This document shows positions 1 through 5,777 of a stretch of 7,277 nucleotides of DNA, one piece after another (within the stretch, counting starts at the first letter, position 1; every line of letters begins with the position of its first letter). The translations under genes and the position numbers were made by a program. This DNA comes from Parvularculaceae bacterium. Lineage in GTDB: Bacteria > Pseudomonadota > Alphaproteobacteria > Caulobacterales > Parvularculaceae. The notes beneath the pieces were generated by a model. It made no database searches and was not told the DNA's origin. It saw only the letters and a list, made by a program, of their open reading frames with translations. Location of the stretch: the NCBI GenBank assembly GCA_004213235.1, contig SHAI01000128.1, positions 1 to 7,277 on the forward strand, given 5' to 3'.

Positions 1-720
1 ACATTGGAAGAGCGGATCGACCTTATTGCCAGCCTTCCCCTCTATGTCGATCCAGGCGTTACGTGGATTTACAGTTATGCAACCGATGTCCTCGGGCGCG
101 TTATCGAAGTGGCGTCCGGCAACGATTTGGAAACCTATCTTCGCCAGACATTCTTTGACCCTCTGGGCATGAATGATACCGCGTTCCTTCTTGACCAAGA
201 TGATTTCAACCGCGTTGCAACAGTGTACGGTTTCGATGAAACCGGCGGGCTCATCCCGGCGGATACGAGCGCGCTAGGCGCGGATGTGAACTCAACACCG
301 TTCGGCATTATGTCCGGCGGTGGTGGTCTGATCTCCAACGCACCAGATTATGGCCGTTTTTGCCAGATGTTATTAAATGGCGGCGCATTCGAAGGCGGAC
401 GGGTTCTGTCTGAGGCCAGTGTCCGTTTATTAATGACCAATGCATTGCCAGAAGCCGCCCGAACGGAAGAATGGCGACGTACGGGCTTGAGCTTTACCCT
501 TGGTGGGCTGATTGTTTTGGAACCTGGGTATACGGGCAGAGTTGCTACCGAAGGCGGTTGGGGCTGGGGTGGTTATTGGGACACCTATTTCGTCATTAAC
601 CGAAAGGACGATGTTGGCGTTATCGTTATGACGCAAACACAGCCAGGCCCATTGAACCCCACATCGCGCGCAAATGACATTGTCCGTGCAGTTGCTTACG
701 CGGCTGCTAAAAAGCCGTGA
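1..720 (+). CDS. Beta-lactamase-fold serine hydrolase (class C / family VIII esterase-like), C-terminal part, 5' end outside window
   Basis: The reading frame is open from the first base, so the gene begins upstream; the TTG at base 4 is not a credible start. The visible 239 residues match the C-terminal two thirds of the beta-lactamase / penicillin-binding-protein-like serine hydrolase family. The segment WIYSYATDVLGRVIEVASG carries the Tyr of the second active-site motif, here Y-S-Y where true class C enzymes have Y-A-N. It is followed by the usual F-DPLGM-DT-F stretch. Near the C-terminus GGWGWGGYWDTYF, then a strand ending VIVMTQTQP, takes the place of the KTG-box strand. The S-x-x-K nucleophile motif must lie upstream and cannot be checked. 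Lack of a canonical Y-x-N and KTG argues for an esterase or peptidase-like hydrolase rather than an antibiotic-resistance enzyme; substrate and secretion are unknown. It converges with the regulator gene 12 bp downstream. Confidence 0.85.
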   Translation, partial: TLEERIDLIASLPLYVDPGVTWIYSYATDVLGRVIEVASGNDLETYLRQTFFDPLGMNDTAFLLDQDDFNRVATVYGFDETGGLIPADTSALGADVNSTPFGIMSGGGGLISNAPDYGRFCQMLLNGGAFEGGRVLSEASVRLLMTNALPEAARTEEWRRTGLSFTLGGLIVLEPGYTGRVATEGGWGWGGYWDTYFVINRKDDVGVIVMTQTQPGPLNPTSRANDIVRAVAYAAAKKP

Positions 721-732
721 TACGTGCGGACA

Positions 733-1431
733 TTAATGGCGCGGTTGCTGAGGTTTCAATGGCGGTATCATCTGTCGGGTAGCAACATATTCACAAAGCC
801 CGGCTTTATTGATCGTAAGGCGTCCATAACCAGGCACGACGAGTCCGAGTGCCTTCAACTCACCAAGGGCGTTTCCTACCGAGACCCGAGATAATCCCAG
901 CAAATCCGCCAGGGACGAATGACTATGGTGTACCTCGCCTTGTTCTTCCTCACTGAGCAATAGCTTGGACACGCGGACGCTCGCCGGCAATCGCTGTAAA
1001 TCATCCAGGGCATCAAGCACGGTATACAAACGTGACGTCACGATACGGAGCATTTCGTGCGCCAATTCCGGCGATCGCTCCAGAACCGAAAAAAAGGACG
1101 CACGGTCTATCTGTTCAATTTCCGTCGGGCCGATCGCAATCGCCTCGTGGGTACGGGGCAAGTCAGCAAAGAGGGACGCCTCCCCGAACACCTCACCGGG
1201 CTTCATTATCGAGGCAGTGACATAGGCACCGTTCAACCCCGGATTGCCGATACGTACAGCCCCCGTGCGAACAATTGAGAGGCCTGGCTTTACATCACCG
1301 CGCATATGGATGGTCTGGCCATCGGCATAATGGGCAGGGCGCGCTACGCGGCTTAACTGCGCCAACGCCCCGACTTCACCCGGCGAAACTGTCGCGCCGC
1401 CGGTCTGATCCTGATTTTTCTTGCTCATCAT
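733..1431 (-). CDS. Crp/Fnr-family transcriptional regulator with non-canonical recognition helix
   Basis: The protein has 232 residues from the ATG at 1431, a normal length for the family. Residues about 25-130 form a cyclic-nucleotide-binding-like beta-roll; the hallmark PGEVFGEASLF is at about 78-88, followed by PRTHEA where E. coli CRP has the cAMP-contacting Arg-Ser, so the ligand need not be cAMP. No N-terminal cysteine cluster like that of FNR is visible. A long dimerisation helix follows, then a winged helix-turn-helix at about 173-205. The recognition helix reads SRVSVGN at 181-187 where CRP has SRETVGR: the first Arg is kept, but the Glu is Val and the second Arg is Asn. An in-frame ATG at 1473 would add 14 residues, but that extension reads through a perfect palindrome and neither start has a clear ribosome site. 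I prefer 1431. The gene is divergent from the di-iron hydroxylase gene and may control it and itself. Confidence 0.88.
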   Translation of the reverse strand: MMSKKNQDQTGGATVSPGEVGALAQLSRVARPAHYADGQTIHMRGDVKPGLSIVRTGAVRIGNPGLNGAYVTASIMKPGEVFGEASLFADLPRTHEAIAIGPTEIEQIDRASFFSVLERSPELAHEMLRIVTSRLYTVLDALDDLQRLPASVRVSKLLLSEEEQGEVHHSHSSLADLLGLSRVSVGNALGELKALGLVVPGYGRLTINKAGLCEYVATRQMIPPLKPQQPRH

Positions 1432-1438
1432 AACCCGA

Positions 1439-1458
1439 AATGCAAAGTACTTTGCATT
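1439..1458. promoter_or_regulatory. 20-bp perfect palindrome, probable operator of the adjacent Crp-family regulator
   Basis: AATGCAAAGTACTTTGCATT is identical to its reverse complement. It lies between the divergent regulator and hydroxylase genes, 7 bp from the regulator's preferred ATG. The core can be read as TGCAA-N6-TTGCA, the same 5-6-5 spacing as the CRP site TGTGA-N6-TCACA. A perfect 20-bp palindrome is expected about 0.007 times by chance in a window this size (7277/4^10). Its function as an operator is inference. Confidence 0.7.
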
Positions 1459-1485
1459 CTGCCAAGGGAACATGGGCTAAATCAA
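1456..1485 (-). promoter_or_regulatory. Candidate sigma70-type promoter of the Crp-family regulator
   Basis: Read on the minus strand, TTGATT (1480-1485) and CAGAAT (1456-1461) are separated by 18 nt; each matches the consensus at four of six positions. The -10 element overlaps the edge of the palindrome and the expected start of transcription falls inside it. This would suit autorepression, and would place the ATG at 1473 upstream of the transcript. Weak matches, no experimental support. Confidence 0.35.
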
Positions 1486-1530
1486 GACTGCCTGGAGCGA
1501 CGCAAGACACAAGCACAGAGGAACAATGCG

Positions 1531-2367
1531 ATGAAACCGGAGTTGATCATCATACTCAGCATCTTCATCGGATTTGCCTTGCTGGAGGCCTTTACGAAAG
1601 GCTTCTTCAAAAAGTCCCACGAGAAAAAAGGAGACGCGATCGTAGATGTGATGAGCACGTTATTGCTCATCGGTTTCACGCAGCCTGCAGTAATAATTTG
1701 CAGCGGTGTCGTTACGAGCCAACTGGCCCCAGCGGCGGAAGGTGCGTTGTCCTCTATCCCATTACTGGCGGGTATTGCGCTGTTCCTCATCTTTGACGAC
1801 ATGACGCAATATTGGTGGCACCGAACAGCTCACAGCGTGCCGTGGCTCTACAATTTACACCGCCCGCACCACAACGCTGAATATCTCTCCGTACGCGTGG
1901 TATATCGCAATAATATTTTCTACTATTTTCTGATGCCTGGCCTCTGGTTTTCAGGCGCGCTGATATATCTCGGCCTGGGTTGGGTTTATGCGGGCTATAT
2001 CATCGTCAAGATGACGGTGATCTATGGTGCCCACTGCGATGTGAAGTGGGACGCACCGCTTTATCGAATCCCCTGGCTCTCACCCGTCATGTGGGTGGTA
2101 GAGCGTACAATCTCCACGCCGGCGACCCATAGCGCCCATCATGGCAAATACAAAGCCGACGGCATTACCAACTACAAAGGCAATTACGGCAATCTTCTAT
2201 TCTTTTGGGATGTGCTTTTTGGCACCGCCCATATCACGCGCCGCTATCCGGATCGCTATGGCGTTGAAAACATGAATGAAACAAGCGTCGGCGAACAGCT
2301 TTTGTGGCCTTTGGTCAGGGTGAACCAACCCAAAAATGTCCAAGAAGCGCCCGCCCGGGCAAAATAG
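1531..2367 (+). CDS. Membrane di-iron hydroxylase/desaturase, sterol desaturase / fatty acid hydroxylase superfamily
   Basis: A 278-residue integral membrane protein with the three histidine clusters that bind the di-iron centre in this superfamily: HRTAH at 97-101 (HX3H), HRPHH at 110-114 (HX2HH) and HSAHH at 200-204 (HX2HH), plus a further His at 168 in GAHCD. Hydrophobic stretches near residues 4-20, 40-60, 72-90 and 125-165 are membrane segments; the His clusters should face the cytoplasm. Family members use O2 to hydroxylate or desaturate sterols, fatty acids, carotenoids or ether lipids; the substrate here cannot be read from sequence. The ATG at 1531 has a good ribosome site, AGAGGA at 1517-1522, 8 nt upstream. 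It is divergent from the Crp-family regulator and shares its upstream region with the 20-bp palindrome, so joint control is plausible. It is complete, of usual family length, with a TAG stop. Confidence 0.92.
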   Translation: MKPELIIILSIFIGFALLEAFTKGFFKKSHEKKGDAIVDVMSTLLLIGFTQPAVIICSGVVTSQLAPAAEGALSSIPLLAGIALFLIFDDMTQYWWHRTAHSVPWLYNLHRPHHNAEYLSVRVVYRNNIFYYFLMPGLWFSGALIYLGLGWVYAGYIIVKMTVIYGAHCDVKWDAPLYRIPWLSPVMWVVERTISTPATHSAHHGKYKADGITNYKGNYGNLLFFWDVLFGTAHITRRYPDRYGVENMNETSVGEQLLWPLVRVNQPKNVQEAPARAK

Positions 2368-2439
2368 CCGCCGAGCGTCTCCAAATCAGTGATCGCGCGC
2401 CGCCTTGCTCAACCCGTCGCAATTCGTTGCCCTCGCAGT

Positions 2440-2473
2440 CCAGTGCTGTCGCAGGCCAGTGCTGTCGCAGGCC
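2440..2473. repeat. Tandem 16-bp duplication
   Basis: The unit CCAGTGCTGTCGCAGG occurs twice head to tail without a mismatch (2440-2455 and 2456-2471), followed by the first two bases of a third copy. A degenerate trace of the unit (TCGCAG) precedes the first copy. It lies in noncoding DNA between converging genes and looks like a recent slippage duplication. Confidence 0.85.
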
Positions 2474-2493
2474 GAAGCGCTCTATGCTCATTA

Positions 2494-2518
2494 TTAGATG
2501 TAGCATTGGCTCATCTGA
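2494..2518. terminator. Imperfect stem-loop between convergent genes, possible weak bidirectional terminator
   Basis: The arms TTAGATG-T-AGC (2494-2504) and GCTCATCTGA (2509-2518) pair with one bulged T, one T-G wobble and a 4-nt ATTG loop. It lies about 125 bp past the hydroxylase stop and about 25 bp past the CoA-transferase B stop. No T-run follows on either strand, so a terminator role is only suggested by position. Confidence 0.3.
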
Positions 2519-2541
2519 CAACAAAAACCGGGCCTTTAAGC

Positions 2542-3195
2542 TCACAGTGCTACTTCATATGTCGCTTGTGTGTGCGCAGCGACCTGGTCCGCACTCACGC
2601 CATCGGCCAATTGAACCAGGCGCATGCCCGAACCACGATCAATCTCAAACACGCCGAAATTGGTAATCACCATGTCGACCACCCGCCGGCCAGTCAGCGG
2701 CAGAGCACAATCATGCAAGAGTTTGGGTGCCCCGGATTTGGACGCGTGATCCATCACAACAACGACCTTCTTCACGCCGGCGACAAGGTCCATTGCCCCG
2801 CCCATGCCCTTCACCATTTTCCCGGGAATCATCCAATTCGCCAGATCGCCCTTTTCCGACACTTCCATTGCACCCAGTATGGACAAATCAATATGCCCTC
2901 CACGGATCATACCAAAGGAATCGGCGCTGGAAAAATATGACGTGCGGTCAAGTTCAGTGATTGTTTGCTTGCCAGCATTGATGAGGTCGGGGTCAATCTC
3001 GTCCTCATAGGGAAAAGGCCCCATACCGAGCATGCCATTTTCAGATTGCAAGGTTACGTCAACCCCATCAGGAATGTAATTTGCGACGAGCGTCGGGATA
3101 CCAATCCCGAGATTAACATAAAAGCCATCGCGCAATTCCTGTGCGGCGCGGCGCGCCATGTCATTTCGGCTCCATCCAACGTGTTGATTTGTCAT
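2542..3195 (-). CDS. scoB: 3-oxoacid CoA-transferase, subunit B
   Basis: The 217-residue beta subunit of a succinyl-CoA:3-ketoacid (acetoacetate) CoA-transferase. It has the N-terminal NLGIGIPTLVANYIP segment at about 28-42 and the SENGMLG motif at 51-57, whose Glu52 corresponds to the catalytic residue that forms the glutamyl-CoA thioester in this family. Length is typical for bacterial ScoB. The A2B2-type enzyme moves CoA from succinyl-CoA to acetoacetate or a similar short 3-oxoacid in the cytosol, allowing ketone bodies or polyhydroxybutyrate breakdown products to be used. The start ATG overlaps the stop of subunit A by one base (TAATG) and is preceded by GGGAGG at 3203-3208, 7 nt away, so coupled and stoichiometric translation is expected. 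The general family assignment is firm; choice among acetoacetate, 3-oxoadipate or other 3-oxoacids is less so, though the sequence reads as ScoB rather than PcaJ. Confidence 0.93.
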   Translation of the reverse strand: MTNQHVGWSRNDMARRAAQELRDGFYVNLGIGIPTLVANYIPDGVDVTLQSENGMLGMGPFPYEDEIDPDLINAGKQTITELDRTSYFSSADSFGMIRGGHIDLSILGAMEVSEKGDLANWMIPGKMVKGMGGAMDLVAGVKKVVVVMDHASKSGAPKLLHDCALPLTGRRVVDMVITNFGVFEIDRGSGMRLVQLADGVSADQVAAHTQATYEVAL

Positions 3196-3899
3196 TACGA
3201 GGCCTCCCGCGCGCTGGTGGTGCGTTGCTCAATACGCTTTTCATGGAAACCCTGGATAATCTTCTGTACAAAGATTCCAGGGGTATGGATATTATCGGGG
3301 TCAAGTGACCCGACCGGCACAATCTCCTCCACCTCTGCAATAGTCGTCTTGCCGGCACTTGCCATCATGGGATTAAAATTGCGTGCGGTTTTGCGATAGA
3401 TCAGATTGCCTTGCGCATCGCCCTTCCAGGCTTTGACAATCGATAAATCGGCAACAAGGCCGGTCTCCATTATGTAGGTCTCGCCATCAAAATCCCTATG
3501 GTCTTTGCCCTCGGCGATGACCGTTCCGACACCAGTTTTTGTAAAAAATCCCGGAATACCAGCACCACCTGCACGGATTCGCTCAGCAAGGGTCCCTTGC
3601 GGATTGAACTCCAATTCAAGCTCACCAGAAAGATACTGACGTTCAAACTCCTTGTTCTCCCCCACATAAGAAGAGAGCATCTTCTTTATCTGCTTACTAC
3701 CCAGCAAAATTCCGAGCCCGAATTCATCAACCCCGCAATTATTGGAAATCACGGTCAGGTTTTTCACACCGGCGCGGTGTATTGCTGCAATGAGGTTTTC
3801 AGGAATACCACAAAGACCAAAGCCACCGGCCATGATCGTCATGCCGTCAAACAACACCCCATCGAGAGCGGCATCTGCACCGTCAATCAACTTTTTCAT
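3195..3899 (-). CDS. scoA: 3-oxoacid CoA-transferase, subunit A
   Basis: The 234-residue alpha subunit, partner of the B subunit encoded immediately downstream. The family glycine-rich CoA-binding segment GGFGLCGIPENL is at 25-36, followed by NNCGVDEFGLGILL from 53 and AGGAGIPGFFTKTGVGT further on, the order expected for ScoA. Length and start agree with the family. Upstream of the ATG an A-rich stretch separates it from a GAGG at about 3912-3915, 12 nt away, a rather long spacing that may lower initiation. The preceding lipoprotein gene ends 72 bp upstream on the same strand with no evident terminator, so read-through from the lipid-modification genes is possible. A weak independent promoter, TTGAAA-N17-TAGGTT (3926-3954, minus strand), can also be drawn but scores poorly. 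Confidence 0.93.
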   Translation of the reverse strand: MKKLIDGADAALDGVLFDGMTIMAGGFGLCGIPENLIAAIHRAGVKNLTVISNNCGVDEFGLGILLGSKQIKKMLSSYVGENKEFERQYLSGELELEFNPQGTLAERIRAGGAGIPGFFTKTGVGTVIAEGKDHRDFDGETYIMETGLVADLSIVKAWKGDAQGNLIYRKTARNFNPMMASAGKTTIAEVEEIVPVGSLDPDNIHTPGIFVQKIIQGFHEKRIEQRTTSAREAS

Positions 3900-3971
3900 G
3901 TTTTTTTCGAGCCTCTTAACTGGTGAACCTACAATAGTCTAAAGTCCATTTCAAAAACTGTTCGTGCCCAA

Positions 3972-4901
3972 TCAATTTCGGATACGCCAGAAGGTAACTG
4001 TGCCTGGCTCCCAATTTGGCACGATCATAATGTCGTTGAACACGGAAAGATCATTTTGTAAAATGCCGTCCTCGCGGGTGTCGAGTAGTTTCACTGAATC
4101 GCCATCCTCCGGGACATAGAAAATATCTCCCGGCCAGGATGAAACGAGAAACCCGCCACTCGGCGCAATCCCTATACCATCAGCATTCACCATACCCGAG
4201 GCGAGCGTTGTAAGCGTGCCATCTGCACTGGCCATGCTCAAAAGCCCCGCCTTCATTGTGGCTATGAGTAATTTATCTCCATAGGGAAGAACGCCATTGA
4301 CCCCGTCAAGAAGTTCGCTGTCCCTGATAAAATCAGTCACCACGCCATCGACAATCCGATGCACCGTGCCGGTACGGGAATCAGAAACATATAGCGCGTC
4401 ATTCCACACCGTTGCGTCATTGAGGAACGTCGCTCCCTCAACGGCAATTGCCTCTTGCTGGGCTCCGGTTTCAAGGTCAAAGACCCGCACGACGTCGATA
4501 TCTGTCACATAAAGATAACCGTTATGGGCAATCATCCCCTTTGGTGCATTCAGACCATCGACCCATTTTTCTTCCTGAATATCTCCATCGGGCGAGACGA
4601 TTGAAATCCAGCCCACCCCATCTTTGGCCGTGCCGGTGCCTGCCACATTTGAAATGAAGTATCCGCCGCCTGGTCGCGCCGCGACCCCCTCTGGCGCGTT
4701 GAACCCTTCGACCACGCGAATCAGCTCGATCACAGGCAGCGCCGCCGGAACATCCAAGGGAACGAAATCCAAGGCGTCTGTCGCCGGTTCCAAAACCTCT
4801 TCAGTCGGCGGCAAAATTGGTTCCCCGCCACTTTCACTGACATCACACCCGATCAAGCTCGTCGCAAGAACGAACACCATCCAATGGTTTTGTCCGATCA
4901 T
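3972..4901 (-). CDS. Predicted lipoprotein with SMP-30/NHL-like beta-propeller
   Basis: 309 residues from the ATG at 4901. This start is chosen because AAGGAG at 4908-4913 lies 6 nt upstream; alternatives at 4919 and 4958 have no such site. The N-terminus has a short hydrophobic core (MVFVLATS) ending in the lipobox LIGC, with Cys19 as the predicted acylation site. Asp20 follows; in E. coli Asp at +2 favours retention in the inner membrane. After a Pro/Glu-rich linker to about residue 55, the rest shows repeated propeller blades with recurring Asn-Ala-Pro/Asp-Gly turns: GFNAPEGV at 67-73, GLNAPKGM at 116-123, FLNDATV near 160, DGVNGV near 199 and VNADGIG later. This resembles the SMP-30/gluconolactonase/LRE-like group. 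Sugar-lactonase activity is only one option; many relatives have unknown function. It sits 69 bp after the DUF1365 gene and 72 bp before scoA, all on one strand. Confidence 0.8.
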   Translation of the reverse strand: MIGQNHWMVFVLATSLIGCDVSESGGEPILPPTEEVLEPATDALDFVPLDVPAALPVIELIRVVEGFNAPEGVAARPGGGYFISNVAGTGTAKDGVGWISIVSPDGDIQEEKWVDGLNAPKGMIAHNGYLYVTDIDVVRVFDLETGAQQEAIAVEGATFLNDATVWNDALYVSDSRTGTVHRIVDGVVTDFIRDSELLDGVNGVLPYGDKLLIATMKAGLLSMASADGTLTTLASGMVNADGIGIAPSGGFLVSSWPGDIFYVPEDGDSVKLLDTREDGILQNDLSVFNDIMIVPNWEPGTVTFWRIRN

Positions 4902-4919
4902 ACCCCACTCCTTTGTCAT

Positions 4920-4942
4920 GCCATCACCATGCTTATGATGGC
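4920..4942 (-). other. Stem-loop upstream of the lipoprotein ribosome site
   Basis: GCCATCA (4920-4926) and TGATGGC (4936-4942) form a perfect 7-bp stem around a 9-nt loop in the gap between the DUF1365 and lipoprotein genes. In the transcript it ends 6 nt before the AAGGAG ribosome site of the lipoprotein gene. No T-run follows, so it is not a normal terminator; it could be an mRNA processing or attenuation element, or chance. Confidence 0.3.
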
Positions 4943-4970
4943 GAGCCAGTATGTTCAAGAAGGCGGTCGC

Positions 4971-5777
4971 TTATTGTGAAACTGTGGCAGGGCTTACAAG
5001 CGTGATCGGCGTCTCGGGGGCGGGATCGCCAGCACGCAAACGCATGCCCTTGCCCAATAGACGCACGGCCTCCACGTGAATGCCGGCGATGACTTTGAGG
5101 GTCATTAGCGGAAAGCGGCAAAATGCGCTGACGAGCGCGCTGTCAGATAATTCAACCCGCGTGCCCTGAAACGCAGCGTTAAGCACCGTTTTTTGTTCAT
5201 CGTCATCGCGCCGCGTTTCGCGAATCAGAATGTGTGCCTGCTCGCTGGGCCGCTGAACGCGAAAATAGTACCGCATATCCATCTCCATGAATGGTGACAC
5301 ATGAAGACGTTTATCGGCGACCTGCCGAAAGATCGGCCCCTCCTCGCGCACGGGAATGAGATAAGAATGGCGCTCGCCAAATGTACTTGAAACCTCATAG
5401 AGGACAGCGCTTGGCGCACCCGATTGATCGTGCAAAAAATATACGGCGATAGGATTGAAGACGTAACCGAGAATTCTGGGATAGCACAATAGTTCTAGCG
5501 GTCCGCTGGCGTCTAATCCAAATTTCAGCGCCGCATCGCGAATGTGCGCAGCAAGATCAGTCGGGTGTCCCACCCCATGGTCGCCATCATGGAACCCATA
5601 CAAATTAAATTTCCCGCGTGAAAATCGTCGTAGCGCCGCGTCAAGTCGCGGCAGCTCATCCAGGTCCAGGAACAGCGAAAATACGCGGTATTCCAGCGCG
5701 TGCTCCACAGGCAGTAAGCGACGATGGGTAACCCGGCCTTCGTACAAGGCAGACCTGAACGCGGGCGTCATTTTCAT
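4971..5777 (-). CDS. DUF1365 family protein, partner of the adjacent flavoprotein
   Basis: 268 residues, typical for DUF1365 (COG3496). Recognisable family features are the N-terminal SALYEGRVTHRRLLPVEHALEYRVF (about 9-33), the FNLYGFHDGDHG segment (57-68) and the strongly conserved PRILGYVFNPIAVYF (100-114). Biochemical function is not settled for the family as a whole. In Rhodobacter sphaeroides the neighbouring flavoprotein and DUF1365 genes are in the RpoE/ChrR singlet-oxygen regulon and, from memory, are tied to furan fatty-acid synthesis on phospholipid acyl chains (the UfaD/UfaO steps); which gene does which step I cannot confirm here. Its ATG overlaps the flavoprotein stop by 4 nt (ATGA), with no strong ribosome site of its own, so it is probably translationally coupled. 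An alternative ATG two codons on is equally possible. Confidence 0.88.
   Translation of the reverse strand: MKMTPAFRSALYEGRVTHRRLLPVEHALEYRVFSLFLDLDELPRLDAALRRFSRGKFNLYGFHDGDHGVGHPTDLAAHIRDAALKFGLDASGPLELLCYPRILGYVFNPIAVYFLHDQSGAPSAVLYEVSSTFGERHSYLIPVREEGPIFRQVADKRLHVSPFMEMDMRYYFRVQRPSEQAHILIRETRRDDDEQKTVLNAAFQGTRVELSDSALVSAFCRFPLMTLKVIAGIHVEAVRLLGKGMRLRAGDPAPETPITLVSPATVSQ

Larger units (their letters stand above)
2368..2541. other. Convergent intergenic region, no gene seen
   Basis: These 174 bp separate the 3' ends of the hydroxylase gene and the CoA-transferase B gene. Open frames here are short and have no recognisable product or ribosome site. The region contains a tandem 16-bp duplication and one imperfect stem-loop, listed separately. 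No stem followed by a T-run, as in a classical intrinsic terminator, is present on either strand. Confidence 0.6.

Noticed and set aside
1406..1434. TGATCC at 1406-1411 on the + strand with CATAAC downstream as an ECF promoter for the hydroxylase
   Set aside because: It lies within the regulator coding region, the second element is poor, and TGATCC is expected several times by chance.
1432..1473. In-frame ATG at 1473 giving a 14-residue longer Crp-family regulator
   Set aside because: The extension translates the perfect palindrome and would start upstream of the predicted transcript start; the extra residues are not typical of the family, and no ribosome site supports it.
3498..3926. Long + strand open frames opposite the CoA-transferase genes (also 2389-2940 and 2965-3399)
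   Set aside because: They are antisense shadows of well-recognised genes, with no family resemblance and no convincing ribosome sites.
4902..4958. Longer lipoprotein starts at 4919 and 4958
   Set aside because: The AAGGAG site 6 nt before 4901 and a compact signal peptide favour the shorter form.
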